Source: Alphaproteobacteria bacterium (GTDB taxonomy: Bacteria; Pseudomonadota; Alphaproteobacteria; Caulobacterales; Aquidulcibacteraceae). From it: a DNA stretch of 64,000 bases. The stretch's first letter is position 1; every line of letters begins with the position of its first letter. The stretch covers positions 124,001 to 188,000 of the forward strand of contig WGNI01000001.1 of assembly GCA_016124655.1 (NCBI GenBank), in the 5' to 3' direction. The translations under genes were made by a program, and so were the position numbers. Of the stretch, positions 1 to 9,691 are shown piece after piece. Below the pieces are notes generated by a model, which was not told the origin of the DNA, did not search any database, and saw nothing but the letters and a program-made list of their open reading frames with translations.

Positions 1-1330
1 GCGCGGAGGCGATAATATCGCCGGCGCGGCGCCAGGGCGGCGTGCCTGCGGTCAAGGATTGGCGCGCGCGCTCGGCGAAGTTCTGCGCACGCGGGAGATC
101 GCCCACCGCATAGGCCTGTTCGGCCGAGGCGAGGCGGGCGAGCCCGTCCTGACCCAAAAGATCGTGCGCGGACGCCATTTCACGCCACGCGAAAGCATTG
201 TCCGGCTCCAGCGCCACAGCGCGCTGCAACTGCCGGATGGCTTCCGGCGCGCCGTCGCGGCCCTGTGCGCCCAACAGCGAGCGCGCCACCGCGATCTGCA
301 GCAGCGGCTCATCCGGGCGCAGCGCGAGCGCGCGCTGATTGAACGGCAGGCTTTCAGCGGCGCGGCCGTTCTCGAACAGGATCTGACCCATCAATTCCTC
401 GAAATAGGGATTGTCCGGGCTTTCATCGATCAGGCTCTGCACGAGGCCGCGCGCGACATCGAGACGGGATTCGCGATACGCCGACACAGCGCGCGCATAA
501 CGCGCGGGTTGCGAGCGATCGCTTTCGGGATAGGCCGCCAGCACGCGGCCGGGCGGCTCGAGAAATCCGACCAGCTTGGCCTTCACCAGATTGAAGCGGG
601 CGATGCTTTCGGGGCTGTCTGTGGCCCCGTGGTGTTCAGCGGAATCCACGCGCTGGCGCAGCGCCTCCACGCGATCGGACGTGAACGGGTGCGTGACGAC
701 ATAGGCCGGCGCACGGCGCACCAGGAATTCGCTGGGACGAAATTCACGGTTGAAGAAACTGATCAGGCCTTCGCCGGACTGGCCGGTCTGATCTAAAACG
801 GTGACGGCCAATTGATCCGCGGCGCTTTCCTGCACCTGAGTGTGGCGCACGAAATTGCCCTGCGCGAATTGCGGCGCGCCGCTGATCAGGGCGGCGCCGG
901 CATCCGGCGCGCCCGCGGCGATCGCGAGGATGCCGAGCCCGATGGAGATGAAAGCCGGGCGCATCGAGGCTTCCATGGCCTGGCGATTGCGTGCGAGGTG
1001 GCCGCCGGAGATGTGGCCGGTTTCGTGGGCGATGACGCCGATCAATTCGTTTGGCGTCTGCGCGCGCGTGACGAGACCGGTGTGAATGAAGATGCGCTGG
1101 CCGGCCGCGACAAACGCATTGGGCGTCTGGTCATTGACGATCAGGATTTCGACATCATCCGGCTGCAGGCCAGCGGCGGTGAGAACGGGATCGGCGTAGT
1201 CGCGCAGCAGCGCTTCCATTTCCGCGTCGCGGATCAGGCCTTGCGCGGCGGCCGGCGCGATGGTCGCGAAGATCGCGGCGCACGCCAGGACGAACACGCG
1301 CAGCCAGGACGGTGCGGCAAAGCGGGCCAT
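1..1330 (-). CDS. M48-family periplasmic metalloprotease with TPR region (BepA-like), 3' partial
   Basis: Zinc metallopeptidase expected to act in the periplasm on outer-membrane protein assembly or quality control. Reading from the ATG at 1330, about 443 residues are visible and the C-terminus runs off the window. A signal peptide covers about residues 1-30, ending A-A-A-Q. The M48 zinc motif HETGH lies near residues 102-106, and a downstream E-S-A-A-D matches the third zinc ligand of the family. The later part is alanine- and leucine-rich with TPR-like helical repeats, the BepA architecture. The family and domain order are clear. The specific substrate is inference. It is on the same strand as the RNase E gene, which ends about 106 bases upstream of its start. 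Confidence 0.9.
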   Translation of the reverse strand, partial: MARFAAPSWLRVFVLACAAIFATIAPAAAQGLIRDAEMEALLRDYADPVLTAAGLQPDDVEILIVNDQTPNAFVAAGQRIFIHTGLVTRAQTPNELIGVIAHETGHISGGHLARNRQAMEASMRPAFISIGLGILAIAAGAPDAGAALISGAPQFAQGNFVRHTQVQESAADQLAVTVLDQTGQSGEGLISFFNREFRPSEFLVRRAPAYVVTHPFTSDRVEALRQRVDSAEHHGATDSPESIARFNLVKAKLVGFLEPPGRVLAAYPESDRSQPARYARAVSAYRESRLDVARGLVQSLIDESPDNPYFEELMGQILFENGRAAESLPFNQRALALRPDEPLLQIAVARSLLGAQGRDGAPEAIRQLQRAVALEPDNAFAWREMASAHDLLGQDGLARLASAEQAYAVGDLPRAQNFAERARQSLTAGTPPWRRAGDIIASA

Positions 1331-1436
1331 TCTTGCTCCTCGCGGCGACGTCTTCGTGCAATCATAGCCCACCAAGCCGCGTTTTGCGGCGGCTTGATGG
1401 CCTGAGCGTGTCACGCCTGCGTGACGCATCGCCGGA

Positions 1437-3695
1437 TCAGCCTTTCTTCCCCCAACGCGACAGACGGGAGAAGAATTTCTCGCGCCGTTCCTGATCCGGT
1501 TCGTAAGGATCGTCGACAAAGGCGGGCTCCGCCTCGGGCGCTTCGATCGCGGGTTCGTCGCGCTCTTCGGCGGCGGCGACGAGCGCGATGGGGGCGGCTT
1601 CCGGCTCGGCGGGCGCCGGTTTTGCGGGCGCATCGTGGCCGTTCGCAGCAGGCGCGGCGTCGAAGCCGATGTCGTCGGCGTCAGCGTCGTCATTGGCCGC
1701 GGGCGGCGGCGCTTCGACGGTGGGCGCGGGCGCATACGCCGACACATCCGTCATGGCGAAATCGAGCGCTTCGCCGCCATCGCCGCCAAACGGTCTGCGG
1801 CCGCGACCGCGGCGGCGGCGCTTGCGCCGGCCGTTCACATCGCGCGCGCTGGCGGCGAAGGGGGTTTCGGTTTCGGCGTCCTCCTCGCCGTCGCTCTCGG
1901 CTGCTTCAACCGTCTGAGGCGCGTCCTCACGCGCGCGGCGTCCGCCGCGGCGGCCGCGCCGGCGGCGCCGGCGGCCATCTCCATCGCGGCCATTGGCTTC
2001 CGCGGCGACATCTTCCTCGATCTCTTCGATGTCGGGTTCGTCTTCTTCCTCAACCGCGCGGACGGGCGCTGCGCGGGCCGCGCGCGGCGCTTCGGCTTCT
2101 TCATCGCTTTCCGGCGCAAAGGCGCCGGCGGATTCGATTTCGAAGTGCGGCGGGATCAACGCAGCGTCGGCGACGACGCGGATGCGCACATTGCGCGCCT
2201 CTTCCAGTACGGCGAGCGCGCCGCGCTTTTCGTTCAAAACATAGAGCGCGACATCGTTGGGCGCGCGCACCTCCAACACATCGCCGCTGCGGCGCGCGCT
2301 CGCATCTTCAAGCCCCCGCAACAGAGCGAGCGCGCTGGATTCCACCGAGCGCATGCGGCCCGTGCCCGCGCAGTGCTCACACACGTGCGAAGAGCCTTCG
2401 AGAATGCCGGTGCGGCGGCGCTGGCGCGACAATTCCAAGAGGCCAAAGCCGGAAATCTTGCCCATCTGCACGCGGGCGCGGTCGAAGCGCAGCGCGTCTT
2501 TCATGCGCTTTTCGACCTGGCGATCGTTTTTCGATTCCTCCATGTCGATGAAATCGATGACGATCAGGCCGGCGAGATCGCGCAGGCGCATCTGGCGCGC
2601 GGCTTCTTCGGCCGCCTCCAGATTGGTTTTCAGCGCGGTCTGCTCGATGTTGCGTTCACGCGTGGCGCGGCCGGAGTTCACGTCGATGGAGACCAGCGCT
2701 TCGGTCTGGTTGATGACGATGTAGCCGCCGCTGCGCAGCGTCACGACCGGGGAATAGATGGAATCCAATTGCCGCTCGACGCCGTGTTTGGCGAAGATCG
2801 GCGTGGTTTCGCGCCATTGCGTCACGCGCTTGGCGTGACTGGGCATCAGCATGCGCACGAAGTCCTTGGCTTCGCGGTAGGCGCCTTCGCCATCGACGAG
2901 CACTTCCTCCACGTCTTTGTCGTAGAGGTCGCGGATCGCACGCTTTACCAGCGAGGATTCTTCATAGATCAGCGCCGGCGCGATGGAGCGCAGCGTCGCG
3001 TCGCGGATCGTGTCCCAGGCGCGGGTGAGATATTCGTAGTCGCGCTTGATCTCGGTCTTGGTGCGCTTGGCGCCCGCCGTGCGGATGATGAGCCCCATGC
3101 CATTGGGGACTTCCAGCTCGTCGGCGATCTTTTTCAGGCGCTTGCGATCGGGCTGAGAGGAAATCTTGCGCGAGATGCCGCCGCCGCGGCCGGTGTTCGG
3201 CATCAGCACGCAGTAACGGCCGGCCAGCGACAGATAGGTCGTGAGCGCTGCGCCCTTGTTGCCGCGTTCCTCCTTGACGACCTGCACCAGCATGATCTGG
3301 CGGCGGCGGATCACCTCCTGGATCTTGTAGCGGCGCGCGACGAGACGGCGGCGGCGATCGGCTGCGGCCTCTTCGTCCTCTTCTTCATCCTCCGCGCCTT
3401 CGGCGTCGGCGGCTTCGACCTCGGCTTTCAGGGCTTCGCGGTCGGCGGTGGGGATTTGATAATAGTCGGGATGGATTTCGGAGAAGGCGAGGAAGCCGTG
3501 GCGGTTGCCGCCAAACTCCACGAACGCCGCCTGCAGGGACGGCTCAACGCGGGTCACTTTCGCGAGATAGATGTTCCCGCGGAGCTGCTTCTTGTTCTGC
3601 GTTTCGAAGTCGAAATCGTCAACGCGGCTCCCATCCAGCACGACCACCCGCGTTTCTTCCGGGTGGGCTGCGTCGATCAACATTTTCTTGGCCAT
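1437..3695 (-). CDS. rne: Ribonuclease E/G family endoribonuclease (RNase E)
   Basis: Endoribonuclease of RNA decay and rRNA/tRNA processing; 752 residues from the ATG at 3695, which follows a GGAG-type ribosome site. A longer open frame reaches 3995 but its extra N-terminus is proline/arginine-rich and unlike the family, so I chose MAKKMLID. The S1 domain is interrupted by a long acidic insertion around residues 90-120, typical of alphaproteobacterial enzymes. The catalytic DNase-I-like part has the metal-binding stretch IVIDFIDM near residue 380 and DRARVQ further on. The zinc-link is CEHCAGTGR. The C-terminal third is a low-complexity arginine/glutamate/alanine scaffold, as expected for degradosome binding. 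A leader of about 300 bases precedes it. Confidence 0.97.
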   Translation of the reverse strand: MAKKMLIDAAHPEETRVVVLDGSRVDDFDFETQNKKQLRGNIYLAKVTRVEPSLQAAFVEFGGNRHGFLAFSEIHPDYYQIPTADREALKAEVEAADAEGAEDEEEDEEAAADRRRRLVARRYKIQEVIRRRQIMLVQVVKEERGNKGAALTTYLSLAGRYCVLMPNTGRGGGISRKISSQPDRKRLKKIADELEVPNGMGLIIRTAGAKRTKTEIKRDYEYLTRAWDTIRDATLRSIAPALIYEESSLVKRAIRDLYDKDVEEVLVDGEGAYREAKDFVRMLMPSHAKRVTQWRETTPIFAKHGVERQLDSIYSPVVTLRSGGYIVINQTEALVSIDVNSGRATRERNIEQTALKTNLEAAEEAARQMRLRDLAGLIVIDFIDMEESKNDRQVEKRMKDALRFDRARVQMGKISGFGLLELSRQRRRTGILEGSSHVCEHCAGTGRMRSVESSALALLRGLEDASARRSGDVLEVRAPNDVALYVLNEKRGALAVLEEARNVRIRVVADAALIPPHFEIESAGAFAPESDEEAEAPRAARAAPVRAVEEEDEPDIEEIEEDVAAEANGRDGDGRRRRRRGRRGGRRAREDAPQTVEAAESDGEEDAETETPFAASARDVNGRRKRRRRGRGRRPFGGDGGEALDFAMTDVSAYAPAPTVEAPPPAANDDADADDIGFDAAPAANGHDAPAKPAPAEPEAAPIALVAAAEERDEPAIEAPEAEPAFVDDPYEPDQERREKFFSRLSRWGKKG

Positions 3696-4076
3696 GTAGG
3701 GCTCCGTGGGCGCCGGCGTCCGCGGCCGGGTCGCGCGCGAGGCGCGGGGCGGGAACGGTGCGCGATCTGAAACAAGAGGGCATGGCCGGCGCGTCTTGAA
3801 GCAAGGCTGTCGGACCCATGCTGGTCTCCAAAGCAATCCGCCGCGTGGGGCGCGGGCGGGGCGTTCGCTCTCGTACGGGGCGCGACGGCGGAAAGCCGGT
3901 GACGGCTGCCTGACGCGATCCCGCGGGGAGAAACGGCGGAAAACGCCGCGCGGTCGAACGCGCCGGCATTTCCGATGCAGCGCAAAATGCACCAAATCCC
4001 CGGGAATGCAAAGCGGGGCGCCGCGTCAACCCCTTCTCAAGCTGTTTATGCTTTAAACTCAGCTGGTTAGGGTGAA
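3696..4076. promoter_or_regulatory. Long intergenic region: probable RNase E leader and divergent rne/amidase promoters
   Basis: 381 bases without a convincing gene between divergently transcribed rne and the amidase gene. On the minus strand a TTGACG hexamer at 4029-4024 is a plausible -35 element for rne, but no good -10 is visible. It would give a leader of roughly 300 nucleotides. RNase E genes are known to be autoregulated through long structured leaders in other bacteria, so a similar role here is inference. Open frames across this stretch are arginine/proline-rich and look like chance readings of GC-rich DNA. Confidence 0.4.
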
Positions 4077-5249
4077 ATGAACGCAATCTTTCGTTTACTG
4101 ACCGCGCTGGCCTGCCTGGGTGCGGCGCAAAATCCTGGCGTCGCCTTTGCGCAAGGGCGCGCCGATCTGAGCGCCGTCCGGCTGGAGACGGCCGAAGGGG
4201 GCGTGCGCCTCACGGTCGAGGGTGACGCCCCGCTGACGGCGCGAACCTTCTTTTTGAGCAATCCAGACCGCTTCGTGGTCGACTTTCCCGACAGCGGGTG
4301 GGCGCTGGGCGGCGCTTCGGCCGGCGAAGGCCGGGGCGCCGGCGCGGTGGTTCGCTACCGTTTTGCGCCGCGGCCCAATGGGGCGGCCCGGTTGGTGCTG
4401 GATTTGTCGGGCCCCGCAGCCCTGGCCGACCAGGGGCGGGACGCCAGCGGGCGCCGTCTCAATTTCGCGCTCAACATGGTGGGCGGCGCGGAGGTGGTCA
4501 CGCCGGTTGCGCGCGCCTTCCCGGAACCGTCTGAACGCATGCGTCTGCCAGACGCCGAACCGCGGCGGCGGGTGATCGTCATCGATGCGGGCCATGGCGG
4601 CCATGACCCAGGTGCGTTGAGCGCCAGCGGCATCCGTGAGGAGGACGTGACCTTGGCCTCGGCGCGGGCGCTGCGCGACGCTCTGCAGGCGCTGGGCGGC
4701 TACCGGGTGATCCTGACCCGGGACGGCGATGCATACCTCGCGCTCGACGACCGGGTGCGGCGCGCCCGGGAGGCGGAAGCGGACCTCTTCATCTCGCTGC
4801 ACGCGGATTCCAATCCGAACGCGCAGGCGCAGGGCGCCTCGATCTACACACTGTCTGAGCGGGGCGCGAACCGCGCCCAGGCGATGATGGGCAATCAGAG
4901 CTGGAACATCGATTTCGGCGCGGCCGCTCCGGCGGACGGGGGGGTGCGCGAGATCCTGGTGGACCTCACACAACGTGAGACCACTGACCGCTCGGCGACG
5001 TTCGCGCAGACCGTGACGCGCAATCTGGAGGGCGTCGCGCCGCTCCTGCGCAACGCCAACCGCAATGCCGGCTTCTTCGTGCTGCTCGCGCCGGACGTGC
5101 CGGCGGTGCTGGTGGAGATGGGCTTCCTGACCAATCCGGAAGACGCGCGCCGGCTGGCCGATCCAAGCCAGCAAGCTGCGTTCGCGCGCGCGCTGGCCGC
5201 GGCGGTCGATGAGCACTTCACCGCGCCGCTGCTGAACGCCGCCCGCTGA
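4077..5249 (+). CDS. amiC: N-acetylmuramoyl-L-alanine amidase, AmiC type (AMIN + Amidase_3)
   Basis: Zinc amidase that removes stem peptides from septal peptidoglycan during daughter-cell separation. 390 residues. A signal peptide ends near residue 26 (V-A-F-A-Q). An AMIN domain follows, with the pattern FLSNPDRFVVDFP. The Amidase_3 domain runs from about residue 165: IDAGHGGHDPG (first zinc His near 172), a glutamate ligand in G-I-R-E-E-D, FISLHADSN (third ligand) and VLVEMGFLTNPED (catalytic Glu). All expected catalytic residues are present. It lies 129 bases upstream of the PBP1A gene on the same strand, the common alphaproteobacterial order, so the two may be cotranscribed. Confidence 0.96.
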   Translation: MNAIFRLLTALACLGAAQNPGVAFAQGRADLSAVRLETAEGGVRLTVEGDAPLTARTFFLSNPDRFVVDFPDSGWALGGASAGEGRGAGAVVRYRFAPRPNGAARLVLDLSGPAALADQGRDASGRRLNFALNMVGGAEVVTPVARAFPEPSERMRLPDAEPRRRVIVIDAGHGGHDPGALSASGIREEDVTLASARALRDALQALGGYRVILTRDGDAYLALDDRVRRAREAEADLFISLHADSNPNAQAQGASIYTLSERGANRAQAMMGNQSWNIDFGAAAPADGGVREILVDLTQRETTDRSATFAQTVTRNLEGVAPLLRNANRNAGFFVLLAPDVPAVLVEMGFLTNPEDARRLADPSQQAAFARALAAAVDEHFTAPLLNAAR

Positions 5250-5378
5250 GGGCTTGTCCGAACCGTCATGCGCGGCGCGCACAAATCGCCATAATCGGTC
5301 CCTAGAGCATGTGTCATGCGCAGGCATGGCGGGCGCGGGATTGTGGCGCCGCGTCCGGGGAAGCGATAAGCAGGCGGC

Positions 5379-7859
5379 ATGCTCAGAAACATTCTGATCG
5401 GGATCGGCGCGCTGGCCGGGGTCGTCACCCTGGGGCTGGCGGGGTTCACTTTCATGTCCCTGCAGGGGCTGCCGGACTATGAGGCGCTCAGAGAATATGA
5501 GCCGCCGATCACCAGCCGCGTGCACGCAGGCGACGGCGCGCTGGTGGCGGAGTTCGCCCGCGAGCACCGCATCTTCGTGCCGATCGAAGCGATTCCAGAC
5601 CGGGTGCAAAGCGCCTTCATCGCGGCGGAGGATCAGAACTTCCGCAGCCATCGCGGCGTCGATCCGCGCGGCGTGCTGCGCGCGACGATCTCCAATGTCA
5701 GCAATGTGCTGCGCGGCCGGCGCCTGGAAGGCGCGTCGACCATCACGCAGCAGGTGTCGGGCAATATGCTGACGGGCCGGGACCGGTCGCTGTCGCGGAA
5801 GGTGCGCGAAGCGGTGCTGGCGATGCGCATCGAGCAAGCGCTCGATAAGGAGCGCATTCTCGAGCTTTATCTGAACCAGATCTATCTCGGAAACCGCGCT
5901 TATGGCGTGGCCGCGGCGGCGCTCAATTATTTCGACAAATCGCTCAATGATCTGACGCTGGGCGAAGCGGCGTTTCTCGCGGTGCTGCCAAAAGGGCCGG
6001 CGAACTACGATCCGCGCGATCCCGCCAAGCTGGAGCGGGCGCTCGGCCGGCGCGCCTATGTGCTGAACCAGATGCAGGAGCAGGGCTTCATCACCGCGGA
6101 AGAGGCGCAGGCCGCGCGGGAAGAGCCGATCCAGGTCGTCGACCGGCTTTCGGGCGATCGCTACATCGCGTCGGCGCATTTCGTGGAGGAAGTGCGCCGC
6201 CAGCTGGTCGAGCAGCTCGGCGAGGACGCGATTCTTTCCGGCGGCTTGTCCATCCGCTCCACCATCGACACGCGCATGCAGGTGCTGGCCGCGAACGCGC
6301 TGCGTCGCGGGCTGGAGCAATATGACCGCCGGCATTCCTGGCGCGGGCCGGTCGCGCAGGGCGACGCGGGCGGCGACATCCAGGCGCAGCTGCGCGCGGC
6401 CGCGGCGCCGCCAAGCCTGACGGGCTGGCGGCGGGCGATGGTGACGTCGGCGCAAGGCAACACGGTGCAGATCACGTTGGACAATGGCGAGACCGGGCGG
6501 CTCGACACCGACGATCCGCCGTGGGCCGCGCGCGCGGCGCGCTCCAATCGCGATCGGGCGCTGCGCGCGGGCTCGATCATTTATGTCGAGCAGGCGAGCG
6601 GCAGCCGCTATCGCCTGCACCAGCTGCCGGAGATCCAGGGCGCGCTGGTGGCGATGGATCCGCACACCGGGCGCGTGCTGGCGATGGTGGGCGGGTACAA
6701 TTTCTCGGAAGCGGGTTTCAATCGCGCCACGCAAGCGCGGCGTCAGCCGGGGTCGTCGTTCAAGCCGATCGTCTATGCGGCAGGGCTTGAAACGCCGCCG
6801 ACGACGCCGGATCAGCCGCAGCTTACGCCCGCGACCTTGATCGAGGATGGGCCGCTGGCGATTTCCGCGGGCGACGGATCGGTTTGGTCGCCGGAGAATT
6901 ACACGCGCGAATTCTATGGCCCGACCACGCTGCGCCGCGGCCTCGAGCAGTCGCGCAACGCCATGACCGCGCGCGTCGCGGTCGAGCTTGGGCCGGAGCG
7001 CGTGCTCGATTATGGCCGCCGGCTGGGCGTTTATGACGACCGCACGCAGCCGGTGTTTGCGCTGGCGCTGGGCGCGGGCGAAACCACCTTGATGCGGATG
7101 ACCACCGCGTACGGCATGTTCGTCAATGGCGGGCGGCGGATCACGCCGATCCTGGTCGACCGCGTGCAGGACCGCCACGGCGAGAACATCTTCACCCGCG
7201 ACCAGCGCGCCTGCGACGGTTGCCGGGGCGAATGGCGCCGCCAGGGCGCGCCGCGTCTGCCGGATGCGCGCGAGCAGGTGCTCAATCCCATCACCGCCTA
7301 TCAGATCGTTTCGATGACCGAAGGGGTGGTGCAGCGCGGGACCGCGACGGCCTTGAACAGCCTGAACCGGCCTCTGGGCGGCAAAACCGGCACCACCAAT
7401 GATTACAAAGACGCATGGTTCATCGGCTATTCGCCGGACCTGGTGGTCGGCGTGTGGGTCGGTTTCGATGAGCCGCGCAATATGGGCGAGGGCGAAACCG
7501 GCGGGCGAATCTCGGTGCCGATCTTCCGCGACTTCATGGGCGAGGCGCTGCGCGGACAGCCGGCGACGCCGTTCCGCATTCCCTCCGGCGTGCGGCTCGT
7601 GCGGGTCGATGCAAGGACCGGATTGTTGCCGGGCGCGGAAACCACCGACACGATTATCGAAGCGTTTCGTCCCGGCACGGAGCCGACCATTCAGGTCGCG
7701 TCGTCGCCCTTTATCTTCGGCGGCACGGCGCCGATCGATCCGCGCGTGTTCGGCGGCTATACGATTTCGCGCGCGGACGAAACCGGATCGACGCCGGCGT
7801 CCACCGGGGCTGCGCCGCCGCCGCAGCAATCCAGCACGCCGCTCGACCAGCTTTATTGA
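5379..7859 (+). CDS. mrcA: Penicillin-binding protein 1A (bifunctional transglycosylase/transpeptidase)
   Basis: Class A PBP that polymerises glycan strands and cross-links peptides at the inner membrane. 826 residues; an N-terminal membrane anchor spans about residues 5-30. The GT51 domain shows EDQNFRSHRGVD (catalytic Glu) and STITQQVSGN. The transpeptidase domain has S-x-x-K as PGSSFKPI near residue 458, S-x-N as SRN near 525 and K-T-G as GGKTGTTND near 668. All three active-site motifs are intact. An OB-like insertion lies between the catalytic domains, as in the 1A subclass. It follows the amidase gene and precedes prfB on the same strand. Confidence 0.97.
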   Translation: MLRNILIGIGALAGVVTLGLAGFTFMSLQGLPDYEALREYEPPITSRVHAGDGALVAEFAREHRIFVPIEAIPDRVQSAFIAAEDQNFRSHRGVDPRGVLRATISNVSNVLRGRRLEGASTITQQVSGNMLTGRDRSLSRKVREAVLAMRIEQALDKERILELYLNQIYLGNRAYGVAAAALNYFDKSLNDLTLGEAAFLAVLPKGPANYDPRDPAKLERALGRRAYVLNQMQEQGFITAEEAQAAREEPIQVVDRLSGDRYIASAHFVEEVRRQLVEQLGEDAILSGGLSIRSTIDTRMQVLAANALRRGLEQYDRRHSWRGPVAQGDAGGDIQAQLRAAAAPPSLTGWRRAMVTSAQGNTVQITLDNGETGRLDTDDPPWAARAARSNRDRALRAGSIIYVEQASGSRYRLHQLPEIQGALVAMDPHTGRVLAMVGGYNFSEAGFNRATQARRQPGSSFKPIVYAAGLETPPTTPDQPQLTPATLIEDGPLAISAGDGSVWSPENYTREFYGPTTLRRGLEQSRNAMTARVAVELGPERVLDYGRRLGVYDDRTQPVFALALGAGETTLMRMTTAYGMFVNGGRRITPILVDRVQDRHGENIFTRDQRACDGCRGEWRRQGAPRLPDAREQVLNPITAYQIVSMTEGVVQRGTATALNSLNRPLGGKTGTTNDYKDAWFIGYSPDLVVGVWVGFDEPRNMGEGETGGRISVPIFRDFMGEALRGQPATPFRIPSGVRLVRVDARTGLLPGAETTDTIIEAFRPGTEPTIQVASSPFIFGGTAPIDPRVFGGYTISRADETGSTPASTGAAPPPQQSSTPLDQLY

Positions 7860-7939
7860 CGCCGCGCCTTGCGTTGATCAGCGGCGCTGCAAAGCGCTGC
7901 GCGCATGGCGTATGCTAATTATGATTCCCTGGAGTTCTT

Positions 7940-9071
7940 ATGCGTCCCGACCTTTCTCAACTCGCCGACCAGATCGAAACCTCCGCCGGTCTTCTACGGA
8001 GGCGTCTTTGACTGGGATCGCGCGATCGTCCGTCTCGATGAATTGAATGCGCTTTCGGAGCGTCCCGATTTTTGGGACAAGCCGGAGAAGGCGCAAAAGC
8101 TTATGCGCGAGCGCAACAAGCTCGCTGCCGGCGTCGACGCCATCCGCGCGCTGGAAAAGGATCTCTCCGATACCGTCGAGCTGATCGAGCTGGCGGAGGC
8201 GGAAGGCGATTCAGGACTGATCGAAGAGGGCCGGGACACGCTCAACGCCCTGCAAAACCGTGCAGAAAAGGCCGAATTGGAGGCGCTGCTCTCCGGCGAG
8301 GCGGACGGCAATGATTGCTATATCGAGATCAATTCCGGTGCGGGCGGCACCGAAAGCCAGGACTGGGCGCTGATGTTGTTGCGCATGTATGCGCGCTGGG
8401 CCAACGCGCACGACATGCGCACCGAAGAACTCGAATATCAGGACGGCGACACTGCGGGCATCAAGTCTGCGACCTTGTTGGTCAAAGGCGAAAACGCCTA
8501 TGGCTGGCTGAAGACGGAAGCGGGCGTGCACCGGCTGGTGCGCATTTCGCCGTTCGATTCGAATGCGCGGCGGCACACGAGCTTTGCTTCGGTGTGGGTT
8601 TATCCGGTGGTAGACGACACGATCGAAGTCGAGATCAACGAAAAAGACTGCCGCGTCGATACCTTCCGCGCATCCGGCGCCGGCGGTCAGCACATCAACA
8701 AGACCGACAGCGCGATCCGCATCACGCACATTCCGACGAACATCGTCGTAGCTTGCCAATCGGAGCGCAGCCAGCATCAAAATCGCGCCAAGGCGTGGGA
8801 GATGTTGCGCGCGCGGCTTTATGAGCGCGAACTGCAGGCGCGCGAAGCTGCGGCGCAAGCCCAGCAGGACGCCAAGACCGAAATCGGCTGGGGCCGGCAA
8901 ATTCGTTCTTATGTTTTGCAACCATATCAGATGGTGAAGGATTTGCGCACGGGCGTTGAAACCTCCGATACGCAAGGCGTTTTGGACGGCGATCTCGACG
9001 CGTTCATGGGCGCTGCGCTGGCGCAAAGACTGGGCGGAGAGCCGGCCGAAGCGGTCGCGGATATCGACTAG
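7940..9071 (+). CDS. prfB: Peptide chain release factor 2, expressed by programmed +1 frameshift
   Basis: Terminates translation at UGA and UAA. The ATG at 7940 follows a GGAG site (7931) and opens a 23-codon frame, [15 protein letters not shown] and on, that stops at an in-frame TGA (8009-8011). Ribosomes must slip +1 on CTT so that reading resumes at GAC (8010), giving 376 residues in total. The signal is classical: CGGAGG at 7997-8002, three bases, CTT, TGA, C. The stop-recognition tripeptide SPF lies near residue 203 and the catalytic GGQ near 248. A start at 7905 in the downstream frame would avoid the shift but lacks the conserved RF2 N-terminus. The coordinates span both frames. Confidence 0.96.
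7997..8012 (+). promoter_or_regulatory. prfB programmed +1 frameshift site (internal SD + CTT-TGA-C)
   Basis: An internal Shine-Dalgarno-like CGGAGG ends three bases before the slippery CTT, followed by the in-frame TGA and then C. This is the same spacing and slip codon as the autoregulatory RF2 frameshift of Escherichia coli. The TGA closes the 23-codon leader frame and the +1 frame continues for 353 codons. When RF2 is scarce, slow termination at this UGA favours the shift and so raises RF2 synthesis. Confidence 0.95.
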
Positions 9072-9237
9072 GCGCGGGTTTCTCTTTGGAAACCGGCGAT
9101 AAACGGTTGCGCAAATACAATGGAAAACTGTGCGCTTTTGACTAGGATCAGCATCCGAATCAAGGCGATTGCCTGATTACATCGTCAACTTCGGAAAGCC
9201 GGCGCGGGGTCGCCGGGGGATGGTCATTGGAGGACCT

Positions 9238-9657
9238 ATGGCACGCAAAGCAGTAAAAAAGGCCGCGCCGCGCAAGGCGGCGAGCCGCAAGGGGACGGCC
9301 CGTAAGACCACCGCCAAGAAGGCGCCCGCGAAGAGCGCCGCGCCGTCGCGGTCGATCAAGGTCGCAACGCCCGCCGGCAAAACGGTGACGCAATCGGCGC
9401 TTCTGCAGATCGTGGCCGATCACGCCGAGCTGCCCCGCGCTGAAGCCAAGCGCTTCGTGGAAGCCTATCTGGACGTGGTGAAAGCCCACGTTTTGAAGGG
9501 CGCGAAGGTCAAGCTGGGCGATATCGGCATGATCATGATCCGCGCCCGCAAGGCCCGGATGGGCCGCAACCCCCAGACCGGCGAGCCGGTCAAGATCAAG
9601 GCGTCGAAGAAGCTGGCGTTCCGCCAGTCGGCGACGATGCGGGAAATGGTGCGCTAA
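9238..9657 (+). CDS. HU-family DNA-binding protein with basic N-terminal tail
   Basis: Nucleoid-associated DNA-bending protein. I chose the ATG at 9238 because GGAGG lies five bases upstream. The frame opens further upstream at 9169, but that extension has no support. The product has 139 residues, against about 90 for ordinary HU. Residues 1-45 are a lysine/alanine/arginine-rich tail with repeated K-K-A and R-K motifs, like eukaryotic histone H1 tails. The HU fold follows (TQSALLQIVADHAELP and on), with the DNA-binding arm near RARKARMGRNPQTGEPVKI. It is monocistronic: prfB ends 166 bases upstream and a stem-loop terminator follows. The tail probably adds non-specific DNA compaction, which is inference. 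Confidence 0.93.
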   Translation: MARKAVKKAAPRKAASRKGTARKTTAKKAPAKSAAPSRSIKVATPAGKTVTQSALLQIVADHAELPRAEAKRFVEAYLDVVKAHVLKGAKVKLGDIGMIMIRARKARMGRNPQTGEPVKIKASKKLAFRQSATMREMVR

Positions 9658-9691
9658 GGCGCAAGCATTCCTACGCAACAAGACGTTCCGG

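Noticed and set aside
1635-3770. A 711-residue plus-strand open frame
   Set aside because: Antisense of RNase E, low complexity and no motifs.
4095-7829. A 1244-residue minus-strand open frame across the amidase and PBP1A genes
   Set aside because: It is antisense to two genes with clear catalytic motifs. Its composition (arginine, alanine, histidine) is what GC-rich codons give in the opposite frame.
8006-8012. Frameshift in prfB as a sequencing error or pseudogene
   Set aside because: The internal SD and CTT-TGA-C at the conserved position are the known regulatory signal, and the downstream frame is intact.
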